64,000 nucleotides of DNA from CALOCN01 sp942491735. GTDB lineage: Bacteria > Eisenbacteria > RBG-16-71-46 > JABDJR01. Below the pieces are notes generated by a model, which was not told the DNA's origin, did no database searches, and worked only from the letters and a program-made list of their open reading frames with translations. How positions within the stretch are numbered: the first letter of the stretch is position 1; every line of letters starts with the position of its first letter. Below are positions 17,723-27,500 of the stretch, piece by piece. The DNA is taken from contig CALOCN010000014.1 of the NCBI GenBank assembly GCA_942491735.1, positions 372,001 to 436,000 on the forward strand, given 5' to 3'. The translations under genes and the position numbers were made by a program.

Positions 17723-18466
17723 ATGAGCCAGCCGCAGGCCGTTGTTCACTCGGCTCTGGCCAAGAACACATTCCTGCAGTCCCTCTACACCGAGGAGTTC
17801 CTGGAGACCGTGGACCGTTGGTCCGGGGTGCCCGGTCCCCCCAGCGTTGAGAACCGCAAGAAGCGTGAGGGTATCCAGGTTCTGAACAATCCGTTCCTGG
17901 AACGCTATCTCTCCAAGGCGCATCCCAGCAGTCCCATCGTCATGGCCACGCCGCTCATCCTCTGGGGCGGATACCAGGCGGTCACCCATGGGCACACGGT
18001 GGGGCTCATCGCCGCGCTGTTCTTCGGCGGAATCCTGGGATGGAGCCTGCTGGAGTATCTGCTCCACCGGTTCCTGTTCCACTTCAAACCCAAGGACCCC
18101 ATCGGGAAGCTCACCTGGTTCATGTTGCACGGGTATCACCACGAGTTTCCCGACGACAAGATGCGACTGGTGGCTCCCCCGTTCATGTTCTGGTCCCTGG
18201 GGCTCGGGGTCGGGTTCCTCTTCTACTTCATCTTTGGCCATGACAAATGGGGCATCGTCCTGGCCGGGACCTCGGTGGGCTACATGGCCTACGACTGGAT
18301 CCACTACTACACGCACCACTTCCACCCCAAGTCCGGGGTGGGCTCCTGGCTGCGCCGCTATCACCTGCGACATCACTTCCAGGACGAGAGCATGCGCTAC
18401 GGGATCAGCAACCCCCTGTGGGACCTGGTCTTCCGCACCTACCGGAGCCCCGACGCCAAGAACTAG
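17723..18466 (+). CDS. fatty acid hydroxylase (FA2H/sterol desaturase superfamily)
   Basis: A 247-aa integral membrane di-iron enzyme. The His-box ligands are EYLLHRFLFH, HGYHHEFPDD, DWIHYYTHHFH and YHLRHHF, set around four hydrophobic segments, which is the FA2H/Scs7 pattern of fatty-acid 2-hydroxylases. No cytochrome b5 domain is fused to it. GGAGG lies about nine bases before the ATG at 17723. The likely role is alpha-hydroxylation of lipid acyl chains, for example of sphingolipid or lipid A type; the substrate is inferred. Its last four bases overlap the convergent CYTH gene. Confidence 0.88.
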   Translation: MSQPQAVVHSALAKNTFLQSLYTEEFLETVDRWSGVPGPPSVENRKKREGIQVLNNPFLERYLSKAHPSSPIVMATPLILWGGYQAVTHGHTVGLIAALFFGGILGWSLLEYLLHRFLFHFKPKDPIGKLTWFMLHGYHHEFPDDKMRLVAPPFMFWSLGLGVGFLFYFIFGHDKWGIVLAGTSVGYMAYDWIHYYTHHFHPKSGVGSWLRRYHLRHHFQDESMRYGISNPLWDLVFRTYRSPDAKN

Positions 18467-18999
18467 GCGCCCGGATCGATCACCACCGTCTCGGTCAGCT
18501 CCAGGAGTTGTTGCATGTAGGGCTTCTCGATGAAGTCGGCCTTGTCCAGCTCCAGCAACTGGATCATCTCGCGGGCCTCGGCCCGTGCCTGCGGCAGGGA
18601 GATCCCCCGGATCACCGTTTCCAACTCCAGGAACGAGCCCAGCCCGCGCACGTCGTCCAGGTGGATGCGGGTGTGCCGGTGGGTATAGAGGGTGCGGGTC
18701 TTCTCCACGACCCCCTTGAGCCCCAGGGACCGGTCGAGCACCTCGGTGAGACCGTCCACATCGTCGATGCGGGCAATGTCGTAGTCGGAGGCCCTGGCAT
18801 GGCGTCCCGGTTCGCGGACGTAGGCGATCAACTCGCCGGGTTGCCCCTCGACTTCCCGCAGCTTGAGCCAGCCGACCGGAACGTTGAAGAAGAGGTCCCG
18901 CTGCACATGCTGCCACTCGCGGCTGGCGCCCAGGGAGGCGAGTTTGGCCTCCATGGCGGACGGGTCGCGTAGGATGGTCTTGATCTCGATGTTCTGCAT
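18463..18999 (-). CDS. CYTH-domain protein (class IV adenylate cyclase/triphosphatase-like)
   Basis: A 178-aa CYTH (triphosphate tunnel) protein. The start NIEIKTIL is the common N-terminal variant of the ExExK motif in CyaB-like members, followed by FFNVPVGWLKLRE, RIDDVDGL, the His/Arg-rich strand YTHRHTRIHLDDV and LGSFLELETVI. These basic and acidic strands line the tunnel that binds triphosphates and metal. Family members make cAMP or hydrolyse thiamine triphosphate or tripolyphosphate; the sequence does not decide which. It is the last gene of the tilS-to-cdaA group, 23 bp after cdaA. Confidence 0.85.
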   Translation of the reverse strand: MQNIEIKTILRDPSAMEAKLASLGASREWQHVQRDLFFNVPVGWLKLREVEGQPGELIAYVREPGRHARASDYDIARIDDVDGLTEVLDRSLGLKGVVEKTRTLYTHRHTRIHLDDVRGLGSFLELETVIRGISLPQARAEAREMIQLLELDKADFIEKPYMQQLLELTETVVIDPGA

Positions 19000-19022
19000 G
19001 GTCCCCCCCGGGATATACGTGC

Positions 19023-19835
19023 CTAGGAGCGGGCCGCCGCCTCTTCCCGATGCGCCTCGCGTTCCTCCTTGTCCTCGGAGTCCGGACGGGCCGCGAACAG
19101 GGTGGCCAGGTTGCTGCGGAGGGCCCCCTCGTCAAGGTTGGGAATGAGCCGTCCCCCCTCGGCGATGGAAATCTGCGAGGTCTCCTCGCTGACCACGATG
19201 ACGATGGCGTCGGACTCCTCGCTCATGCCCAGCGCCGCGCGGTGTCGGGTACCGAGGGCATAGGCCAGACGCGTGTTCTGGCTCAGCGGCAGGATACAAC
19301 CGGCCGCCACCACGACGTTGCCGGAGATGACCACCGCACCGTCGTGCAGCGGCGAGGGCGGGGTGAAGATGGTCACCATGAGTTCGGAGCTGATCGCCGC
19401 GCCCAGGTTGGTTCCGGTCTCGGTGATGTTCTTGAGCCCGGTGCTGCGCTCCACCACGATGAGCGCCCCGATTCCCTTTTCCTTGAGGGTCTCCACCGAG
19501 CGGATGAGCTCCCGCAGGGTGCCCGATTCCTGGGTCCGGGTGAACGAGGAGAACACGCGGCCTCCCCCCAGGGAGGTCAGCGCCTGGCGGAGTTCCGGCT
19601 GGAAGAGGATGAGGAAGGCAAGCACCCAGACCGTCTTGAGGCTGGAGATGAGCCAGTTGAGGCCGTTGAGCTGGAGGGCGCTGGCCGCGAAGGAGACGAG
19701 GAGGATGATGACGAGGCCCACGAACATCTGGGCGGCACGGGTGCCGCGGATGAACCGGAAGAGCCAGTAGAAAAGGCCGGACAAGATGAGCAGGTCGAGG
19801 ATGTCTCGCCAGTGTCTGCTCAAGAAGTCCAGCAT
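19023..19835 (-). CDS. cdaA: diadenylate cyclase CdaA
   Basis: A 270-aa enzyme that makes c-di-AMP from two ATP. Three N-terminal transmembrane helices (about residues 10-75) precede the DAC domain, whose DGA (PLHDGAVVI) and RHR (LGTRHRAALG) motifs are intact. The C-terminal tail is highly charged (DSEDKEEREAHREEAAARS). It follows folP in the same direction, the conserved ftsH-folP-cdaA neighbourhood known from several Gram-negative phyla. No CdaR regulator gene is beside it, as usual outside Firmicutes. The ribosome site is weak. Confidence 0.95.
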   Translation of the reverse strand: MLDFLSRHWRDILDLLILSGLFYWLFRFIRGTRAAQMFVGLVIILLVSFAASALQLNGLNWLISSLKTVWVLAFLILFQPELRQALTSLGGGRVFSSFTRTQESGTLRELIRSVETLKEKGIGALIVVERSTGLKNITETGTNLGAAISSELMVTIFTPPSPLHDGAVVISGNVVVAAGCILPLSQNTRLAYALGTRHRAALGMSEESDAIVIVVSEETSQISIAEGGRLIPNLDEGALRSNLATLFAARPDSEDKEEREAHREEAAARS

Positions 19836-19908
19836 CGTCTAGGGCTCGCTAACCAGGCTCAAGGTTCGTGTTTCCTCATGTCTTCCTATCTTCGCACCGG
19901 CGGCGGGG

Positions 19909-20772
19909 TCAATGCGAGTCAAACCGTCGCACCGCCTCGAATACGCTGAGCGCGTCGCGGGTGGCTCGCACATCATGCACCCGCACAATGGCGGCGCCAC
20001 CGGCCCGGGCAGCGAGGGCCGCTCCGACACTTCCGTATACCCGTTCCCCGGCGGATTCCGTCCCGGTCAACGTTCCGATCATGCGCTTGCGTGACGCCCC
20101 CACCACGACCGGCCGGCCCAGGGCGGTCAGGCGAGGCAGTCCGGCCAGCAGGGCCAGGTTGTGCTGGAGCGTCTTCCCGAATCCCAGACCGGGGTCGAGG
20201 GCGATTCGGGCGGAGCCCACACCTTCGTGTTCGGCCCGTTCCATCCGCTCCTTCAGGAAAGTCGCGACCGACTCCACCACATCCGCGTAGTTCGGGTCGG
20301 ATTGCATGGTCCTGGGGTTGCCCCGCATGTGCATGAGGATGAGGCCGGCGCCGGAGTCGGCGACGACCCGTCCCATGGCAGGGTCACCCAGGGCAGTGAC
20401 GTCGTTGATGATCGAGGCCCCCGCCCGGATGGCGGCGGCGGCGACCGAGGCGCGCCGGGTGTCCACCGAGAGGGGGACCCCCACGGAGGCCGCGGCCTCG
20501 ACGACCGGGACGACGCGCCGCAGTTCCTCCTCCTGCGGCACCGGATCCGCGCCGGGGCGGGTGCTCTCTCCCCCGATGTCGATCACGTCCGCCCCTTCGG
20601 CGACCAGGGAACGGGCCTTGGCCGCGGCTGCCTGGGGCTCCAGGAAGAGCCCCCCGTCGGAGAAGGAATCGGGGGTGACGTTGAGGATGCCCATCAGGAG
20701 GGGGCGGTCCAGGGGGAGTTCCCCGGTTCGGTGGGACCAGATGGGGGTGGGTCGGGTGGGCGTAGGCGACAT
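19909..20772 (-). CDS. folP: dihydropteroate synthase
   Basis: A 287-aa TIM-barrel enzyme condensing p-aminobenzoate with hydroxymethyl-dihydropterin pyrophosphate in folate synthesis. The signatures MGILNVTPDSFSDGG, VIDIGGESTRPGA, SVDTRR, INDV, LDPGLGFGKT and VGASRKRMIG are all present. The ATG at 20772 has no clear ribosome site. A strong Rho-independent terminator ends only eight bases upstream of it, so folP and cdaA are either read through from ftsH at a reduced rate or expressed from a cryptic start. Confidence 0.95.
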   Translation of the reverse strand: MSPTPTRPTPIWSHRTGELPLDRPLLMGILNVTPDSFSDGGLFLEPQAAAAKARSLVAEGADVIDIGGESTRPGADPVPQEEELRRVVPVVEAAASVGVPLSVDTRRASVAAAAIRAGASIINDVTALGDPAMGRVVADSGAGLILMHMRGNPRTMQSDPNYADVVESVATFLKERMERAEHEGVGSARIALDPGLGFGKTLQHNLALLAGLPRLTALGRPVVVGASRKRMIGTLTGTESAGERVYGSVGAALAARAGGAAIVRVHDVRATRDALSVFEAVRRFDSH

Positions 20773-20780
20773 GGTGGCGC

Positions 20781-20817
20781 TAAAAAAAACGGCGGGCGGG
20801 GTGTATCCCGCCCGCCG
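20781..20817 (-). terminator. Rho-independent terminator after ftsH
   Basis: On the minus strand an 11-bp perfect GC stem (arms 20807-20817 and 20790-20800, CGGCGGGCGGG pairing with its complement, 6-base loop) is followed by eight T residues (20789-20782). It lies 7-43 bp after the ftsH stop. Its T run ends nine bases before the folP start codon. Confidence 0.9.
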
Positions 20818-20823
20818 AAGGGG

Positions 20824-22896
20824 TTAGGCCGGCCCCGGATGGGGATCCGGGGAGGGTCGGATGGGCCGCTCCGGCTTGGGTGCGGACTCCATGGCCGGGG
20901 CAGGGTCATCCGGCTCCTCGGGGGGTTGGGTGGATTCCGGCTCCGGCATGGGGTCCAGGGCTTCGCCGTTCATCAGCTTGTCGATATCCGCGGAGTCGAG
21001 GATCTCGCGTTCCAGCAAGGCCTCGGCGATCGCGGTCAGCTTGTCCTGATTCTCACGAATGAGGGTCTCGGCCCGCTGGTAGGCGTCCTCGACCAGCTTG
21101 CGCACCTCGCGGTCGATCTTCTGCTGGGTCTGCTCGGAGTAGTCGCGCTCGTGGGAGATCTCCTTGCCCAGGAAGACCATCTCCTCCTTGCGACCGTAGG
21201 AAAGCGGACCCAACTCCTCGCTCATGCCCCACTGGGTGACCATGCGGCGGGCGAGACCGGTGGCCTGCTCGATATCGTTGCCTGCCCCGGTGGTGATCTC
21301 ACCGAACACGATGGCCTCGGCGGCGCGGCCGCCCATGCCCCGGGCCAGCACGGCGTGGCAGTACTCCCGGGTGTAGGTGTGACGTTCGTCCATGGGGAGG
21401 AAGTGGGTCACGCCCAGCGCCCGTCCACGGGGGACGATGGTCACCTTGTGGATGGGGTCCGACTTGGGGGTGAGCTTTCCGACCAGGGTGTGTCCGGCCT
21501 CGTGGAACGCGGTGACCTTCTTCTCCTCGTCGGAGATGATGCGGCTCTTGCGCTCCGCACCCATCATCACCTTGTCCTTGGCATCCTCGAAGTCCCGCAT
21601 GGCGACCCGGCGGTGGTTGCGGCGAGCGGCGAGCAGCGCCCCTTCGTTGACCATGTTGGCCAGGTCCGCGCCCACCATGCCGGGGGTGCCCCGGGCGAGG
21701 ATGGCCAGGTTGACGTCCTCGGCCAGCGGGATCTTGCGGGTGTGGATGCGCAGGATCTCCTCGCGGCCGCGCACGTCGGGCGCGTCGACCACGATCTGGC
21801 GATCGAAACGACCGGGGCGCAGGAGCGCCGGATCCAGGACGTCGGGACGGTTGGTGGCGGCGACCAGGATCACGCCCTCGTTGGACTCGAACCCGTCCAT
21901 CTCCACCAGCAGCTGGTTGAGGGTCTGCTCCCGTTCGTCGTGGCCACCTCCCAGACCGGCGCCGCGATGACGTCCCACCGCGTCGATCTCGTCGATGAAG
22001 ATGATGCAGGGGGCGCTGCGCTTGCCCTGCTCGAACAGGTCACGCACGCGCGAGGCGCCGACCCCGACGAACATCTCCACGAAGTCCGAACCGGACATGC
22101 TGAAGAAGGGCACGCCCGCCTCGCCGGCCACCGCCTTGGCGAGCAGGGTCTTCCCGGTCCCCGGAGGGCCGAGAAGCAGCGCGCCCTTGGGGATACGCCC
22201 CCCCAGGGTCTGGAACTTCTTGGGATCCTTCAGGAACTCGATGATCTCCTGCAACTCCTCCTTGGCCTCGTCCGCCCCCGCCACGTCGCGGAAGGTGACC
22301 TTGGGTTTGTTGTCCACCAGCAGCTTGGCCTTGCTCTTGCCGAACTTGAGCGCGGCGGAACCGCCGGACTGCATCTGCCGGATGAAGAAGAGCCAGAAGG
22401 CAACGATGAGGATGATGGGGAGGTAGGTCAGCATCACCCCGAACCAGTTGGGACGCTCCTTGGCGCCGTCGATCTCCGCGTTCTGGTTGCTGGACTGGAT
22501 CCGCTCGGCAAACTCCGGGGTGGGATCCGCGGGGAGCTGGACAATGAACCGGGTGACCCGGTCGCTGCCCCCATGCTGGGTGACGATGACGGGCTCGTTG
22601 AGCTCGCCCCGGGCTTCCCGCTCGGCGATCGTCACTTCCTTGATGTTCCCCGCCTCCACCTCCTTGATGAACTGGGTGTAGGTGAGCTTGCGCTCTTCGG
22701 GGCGGCTGGCGTGATAGATGTTCACCGCCACGAGGACGAGAACGGTCATCATCAGCCAGAAGGCCAGCGTCTTGAGAGGGCGCGGGGTCATGAAGGGAGA
22801 CGGCTTGCGCCCGCCTCCGCCCGGCCCGTTGGGGCGACGCGGGTTCCGGGGATCGCGATCCCCATCGCCACCTTGGCGGTCGTGGCGGTCATCCAT
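20824..22896 (-). CDS. ftsH: ATP-dependent zinc metalloprotease FtsH
   Basis: A 690-aa membrane AAA protease. Order: a Pro/Gly-rich cytoplasmic lead, TM1 near residue 45, a periplasmic domain (about 65-150), TM2 near 160, then the AAA module with Walker A (GPPGTGKTLLAKA), Walker B (CIIFIDEIDA), the SRH, and the M41 peptidase with HEAGH zinc motif. The C-terminal tail is Pro/Glu-rich. The start chosen is the ATG at 22896, because AGGAAAG lies eight bases upstream. An in-frame TTG six bases earlier would crowd that site. It lies 58 bp after tilS and is followed by a strong terminator. Confidence 0.97.
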   Translation of the reverse strand: MDDRHDRQGGDGDRDPRNPRRPNGPGGGGRKPSPFMTPRPLKTLAFWLMMTVLVLVAVNIYHASRPEERKLTYTQFIKEVEAGNIKEVTIAEREARGELNEPVIVTQHGGSDRVTRFIVQLPADPTPEFAERIQSSNQNAEIDGAKERPNWFGVMLTYLPIILIVAFWLFFIRQMQSGGSAALKFGKSKAKLLVDNKPKVTFRDVAGADEAKEELQEIIEFLKDPKKFQTLGGRIPKGALLLGPPGTGKTLLAKAVAGEAGVPFFSMSGSDFVEMFVGVGASRVRDLFEQGKRSAPCIIFIDEIDAVGRHRGAGLGGGHDEREQTLNQLLVEMDGFESNEGVILVAATNRPDVLDPALLRPGRFDRQIVVDAPDVRGREEILRIHTRKIPLAEDVNLAILARGTPGMVGADLANMVNEGALLAARRNHRRVAMRDFEDAKDKVMMGAERKSRIISDEEKKVTAFHEAGHTLVGKLTPKSDPIHKVTIVPRGRALGVTHFLPMDERHTYTREYCHAVLARGMGGRAAEAIVFGEITTGAGNDIEQATGLARRMVTQWGMSEELGPLSYGRKEEMVFLGKEISHERDYSEQTQQKIDREVRKLVEDAYQRAETLIRENQDKLTAIAEALLEREILDSADIDKLMNGEALDPMPEPESTQPPEEPDDPAPAMESAPKPERPIRPSPDPHPGPA

Positions 22897-22954
22897 GGAC
22901 AAGACTTTCCTTTCCGTACCGGAACGGAGCGCGATGAAGGGGTTCGCGCGTTGT

Positions 22955-24391
22955 TCAGACTATCGTTTCGGCCTCAAAGAGCACGACTTGAGAGCTCTGC
23001 GGGCCCACGGTCGCGTGACGCGACCGCCGTTGGCCGGCAACCCAGAGAATCCGCTCACCGGATTCGGGCCCTCCATTGTCGCACAAGAGTGCGATGCGAG
23101 TCCGCAGGTGCCGGGGCACCTTTCGATCTCCCAGCAGATCGTTGATCTTCTGGGTCCCCTCCATGCCGAAGGGTTCCAGTCGGTCCCCGTCCTTCACGGC
23201 TCGCAAGTACAAGGGGGGGGTTACGTTATCCCAATCGAAGCAAGCCCGGTCGGGCTGGTTGGACCACTCCTCGGGGGTCACCGAGTCCGCGGGCCGGGTG
23301 GACCACGAGAGTCGCATCCCGCCCCACCGTTCGGTCCCCGGGGACTCCAGGGTGAGCGGCGGACTGGCCTCGGGGGGTTCCGGTCGCCGTTTTGACACAC
23401 CCGGAGCCAGAACGAGGTCGTCGTATTCGCGTTGAACGAGGATCCCCCGGGGGAGATCCAGACTTCCACTCACCGCGTCCCCCTCGGTCAGTTCCAATAC
23501 GGCATCCAGATGGGCCAACGTGACTTCCCGCAACCCGCCCAGCAGGCTTTGCAGCGCGGCCCGGATCACCGTGCGCTGCAGCACCCGGGGATGGGCTCCC
23601 AGGGCCGGGATGGAGAGACGGTACTCTCCGGTGCTCTCCCGCGCCTCGCGATTGGCCACGCTTCCCAGGATGCGATCGGCTTCCTGGTCCAGAAACTGGT
23701 CCAATTCGTTCATGAGCCGGGATTCCCGGGCCAGGACACGCACCACGGATTCCCCGAAATGCTCGGTCAAGAGGGGTACCAGGCGGTGGCGAACCCGATT
23801 CCGGGTCAAGGCGAGGTCCTCGTTGCTCCCGTCCACCCGGTAGCGGATGCCGTTCTGTTCCAGGAAGGCGAGGATCTCGTCCCGCCAGCAGGCGAGCAAC
23901 GGTCTGCAGACGGATCCGGGCCCCACGGCGAGCATGCCGCCGAGGCCTCGGGGGCCGGCCCCGCGAATCAGGTTCAGGAGAAACGTCTCGACCTGGTCGT
24001 CGGCGCTGTGACCGGTGACGATCCAGCGGGCACCGGCCACGCCCCGGGCCTCCTCGAAGAAGGCGTAGCGTTCGCGGCGCGCGGTGGCCTCCACCGACCC
24101 GCCCTCCCGCTCCAGCATGGATGGGAGGTCCACCCGCCGGTGATGGAACGGGAGATGGTGTTGTTGGCAGAGCGAGGCGACAAAGGCCTCGTCGGCGTCT
24201 CCTTCCCTGCCCCGCAGGCCGTGGTTGAGGTGGGCCACGTCGATGCGGAAGCCGGCGGTGTCCTGGACCTCCAGCAGCACGTGCAACAGGGCCACCGAGT
24301 CCGGCCCGCCGGAGACCGCGACCAGGAGACCGTTGCCGGGTTCCACCGGGCAGGTGTCCGAAAAGAAGTCGAGAACGCGCTGCTCGAGCAT
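22955..24391 (-). CDS. tilS: tRNA(Ile)-lysidine synthase
   Basis: A 478-aa N-type ATP pyrophosphatase that converts C34 of the CAU-anticodon tRNA-Ile to lysidine. The PP-loop SGGPDSVALLH is near residue 30, with HLNHGLRG and GHSADDQVETFLLNLIRGAG (the ATP/tRNA site) after it. The C-terminal domain includes FGMEGTQKINDLLGDRKVP, typical of TilS_C. GGAGGTGAG precedes the ATG at 24391. tilS next to ftsH is a widely conserved pair. TAGACT at 24430-24425 (minus strand) is a possible -10. Confidence 0.95.
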   Translation of the reverse strand: MLEQRVLDFFSDTCPVEPGNGLLVAVSGGPDSVALLHVLLEVQDTAGFRIDVAHLNHGLRGREGDADEAFVASLCQQHHLPFHHRRVDLPSMLEREGGSVEATARRERYAFFEEARGVAGARWIVTGHSADDQVETFLLNLIRGAGPRGLGGMLAVGPGSVCRPLLACWRDEILAFLEQNGIRYRVDGSNEDLALTRNRVRHRLVPLLTEHFGESVVRVLARESRLMNELDQFLDQEADRILGSVANREARESTGEYRLSIPALGAHPRVLQRTVIRAALQSLLGGLREVTLAHLDAVLELTEGDAVSGSLDLPRGILVQREYDDLVLAPGVSKRRPEPPEASPPLTLESPGTERWGGMRLSWSTRPADSVTPEEWSNQPDRACFDWDNVTPPLYLRAVKDGDRLEPFGMEGTQKINDLLGDRKVPRHLRTRIALLCDNGGPESGERILWVAGQRRSRHATVGPQSSQVVLFEAETIV

Positions 24392-24505
24392 GGCTCACCT
24401 CCTGGACGGGGTCCACTCTTCGAGAGTCTACCTGGGCGACCCTGGCCGCAAGGAGGAAAGCGAGGTTCCTGAGAATGTATATGTATTCAATTCAAGGGCT
24501 TAGGA

Positions 24506-27500
24506 CTACCTCCGGACCATGCGCCGGGACTCCGTGTAGCTTCCCGCGTTGAGTCGGTAGAAGTAGATCCCGCGGGGCACCTCCCGTCCCGCCCCGTCCG
24601 TTCCATCCCAGTGGACTTCGGTCGGGCCGGTGGCCACGCCTTGCCGCAGGAGGAGCCGCCGACCCCGCACCGAGAAGACCTCCAGGGTGTAGGGGGTGTC
24701 CTGGGGGACCTCGAAACGAATGCGGGTGGAGCTGTTGAAGGGATTGGGTTGGTTCTGGGCCAGATGGAACGTCGGGGTTGTGTCGGGCCCGTCCACCCCG
24801 GTCCGGTCGCTCACAAAGAAGCGTCCGCTCAACGCTCCCGTGATGTTCCCGGCCAGGTCCGTGGCCCGCACCATGATGCGGTAGTCGATCCCCATGATCG
24901 TGGGGATCCAGGTGATGCTTGTCGTGGTGGTGGGGTAATCACCGATCAGGGTGAAGTTCTGTCCACCGTCCGCCGAGTACCAGACGCTCAGTTCGGTGAG
25001 CCCCGAGGTCGGGTCGCTCGCAGTCCACGAAATGGGGGTGAGCCCGGTGGTGACTGCGGCGTCGCCTTCCGCCGGCTCGATCACGGTCACCGCGGGTGGC
25101 GTCGCGTCGATGTGAAAGGGCCCCAGGTGTTCGGTGATCCCGGAAGCAACGCCGGCGCCGTCCACCGCCCGGACGTGGAACCACTGGTCGGCTCCATCGG
25201 TGGCCTCCAGGAACGACGCTGTCTTGAGGATGTCCCAGGTCGCGTCCGGAACGGTGGTCGGGCTGCTGTCCCACACGATCGAGTATCCGTCCACGCCCTT
25301 GCAGGGACCGGCGGCCGGCGCCCGCCAGTCGCTGAGGATGAGAGGATCCGTGGACCACTGGCCCAGGGTGTGGCTTTCGCTTTCCAGCCCGATCACCCCG
25401 CCGAAGACCGTGCCCGGGGTTACCGTGAAGGATCTGGAAGAGCTCCACGGGCCGTAGCCGGCACAGGCGCTGGAGGCCCGCACGGACCAGACGTAGTTGC
25501 CGGCTCCAAGGAACCCGGGATTGAAGGCGGGGCTCCCGGAAAGATAGAGCGTCCCGCCGACGTTGATCTGATAGCCGGATGCGGTGGGGCTCGGGTCCCA
25601 GGACAGGCCGGGACCGCTGCCGCAGGTCACGCTGGCGGCCGGTTGCAGGTTCACGGGGGCGGCCGGGCCGGTCCCCCCCTGGGTCGAGAACGTATAGCAG
25701 GTCTCGTTGCTTTCGAGGCCGCAACTGTTGGTGGCGGTAATGCCCCAGGCATAGGTCCGGTTGGATTCGAGGTTAAGCACGACCACCGAGGTGTCCGCGG
25801 TCACCCAGGTGGAGTCATTCTCGTCGAATCCAAAGCAGCCCTGGTCGGTCAATCGAACCCGGTACTCCACACCATCGGTCACCGGATGCCACTTGAGAAC
25901 CAGCGTGGTGGGCATGCATTCGGCGTCATCGACAGGAAAGGCAGGGACCACAGGGGGCGGTGGTGCGGCGACGGTCCGAAACGACCGACAGGCGGACCAC
26001 GGACCGTTCTCACCGCAGCTGGTGCGTCCGGCGACACGCCAGTAGTAGTCGGGCCCGGCGACCAGTCCGCTACTGTCCCAGAAAGGGCTCGAGACGGTAT
26101 AGATGGCGCCGGTCCCGCACGACGTCCCGACCTGGATGCGATAGCTGCTGGCGTTGGGAAGGGCCTCCCACACCAGCATTTCCTTGTAGGCGCAAACATC
26201 GCCGTTGGGCGGCGAAACCAGGACCGGCACGGGGGGGACACTTTCTTCCGTGGTGAAACCGGCATACCCGGACCACTCGGTCCACTCCCCCGTGCAGGCC
26301 ATGCGGGATCGCACATCGAGCACGTAGTCGGTGGCCTCGGCCAGGCTCCCCCACGTGTAGTAGGTGTTGGTGGTCCCGACGAGTTGCACCAACCCGGTCT
26401 CGATGTTGGTCAACCGCACCTGGAACTCCTGCACCCCCGGACCGGCGGTCCAATCGAACATGAAGCTGGGAGCGGGCACGCAGGTCGCACCGTCCAGGGG
26501 AGCAACCAGTACCGGTACCTGATCGGGAGGACAACCGATGTTGAGCTTGGCCACATCCTGGGAGCCGGTGCGGTTGTTGGCCGTTACGGCGTCGGCCGCG
26601 GTGAGCAGAACGCCAACATGGTACTGACCCGACGCGAGGGCATTGGGTAGGAAGTAGGTGGGGAAGCCAACCACCCGGAATCCGTTGGGCGGGATGGTGT
26701 AGGACGACGTCTGGGTTCCCAGCAGCATGTCCTGGGCCGAAGCGATGAGATCGTTCTCCGAGAGATACACCCTCATCTCGAAGGATCCCGTCCACTCGGT
26801 CTCGCCCCGGTTGTAGATGAGCACATCGCTGTTGGGCATGGGATCCCCGGCCACGCCCTGGGACGAGGCCAGCCGCATGTCCATGGGAATCAGGTCCGCC
26901 AGGTCGGGAATGTCCGAGGCCAACCACCCCTGGACGTCCGTGTACTTGCCGCTGGTCAGGCGAACGGCATGGCTCCGGAACGGGTCGAACGGTTCCCCGA
27001 ACATGTTGCTGTAGACCGCGTAGATGCCGCCGTTGCGCATGGCCGCACCTCCAACTTCCGCGGGCCACAAGAAGGTGCTGCTGAGCCAGACCTCGTTCCC
27101 GTACCACCCGCCAGGCCACGAGTAGTCGGTGCCGTCGAATTGCCCGGTGCGCACGGTGAGGCTGCGGGTGCCTCCCTGAATATTGGAGTAGGCAAGGATC
27201 TCCCAGGTGCCTTCCTTGAAGAAGTCGTTGTCGTTGTGATACCCGATGGGCTTCCACCCCGAGAGCGCTCCCACGGGACGGTCGAGGAGAATGACGCCCA
27301 GGTCGTGATCGTCGTCGTGATCGTTGGTCCAACCGTCCCAGGAATAGAGCACCACTGCCTTGGCCGTGCCAAAGGGGGCCTTGGGGCTCAGGGCATCACT
27401 GTAGCCGGGAGACACGATGATCTCGTCGGCGTAGCCGGTGGCGTCGCGGTGGAGGTTTCGCCCTGTGGTGAGCACATGTTGGGGACCGATCATGGTTCCG

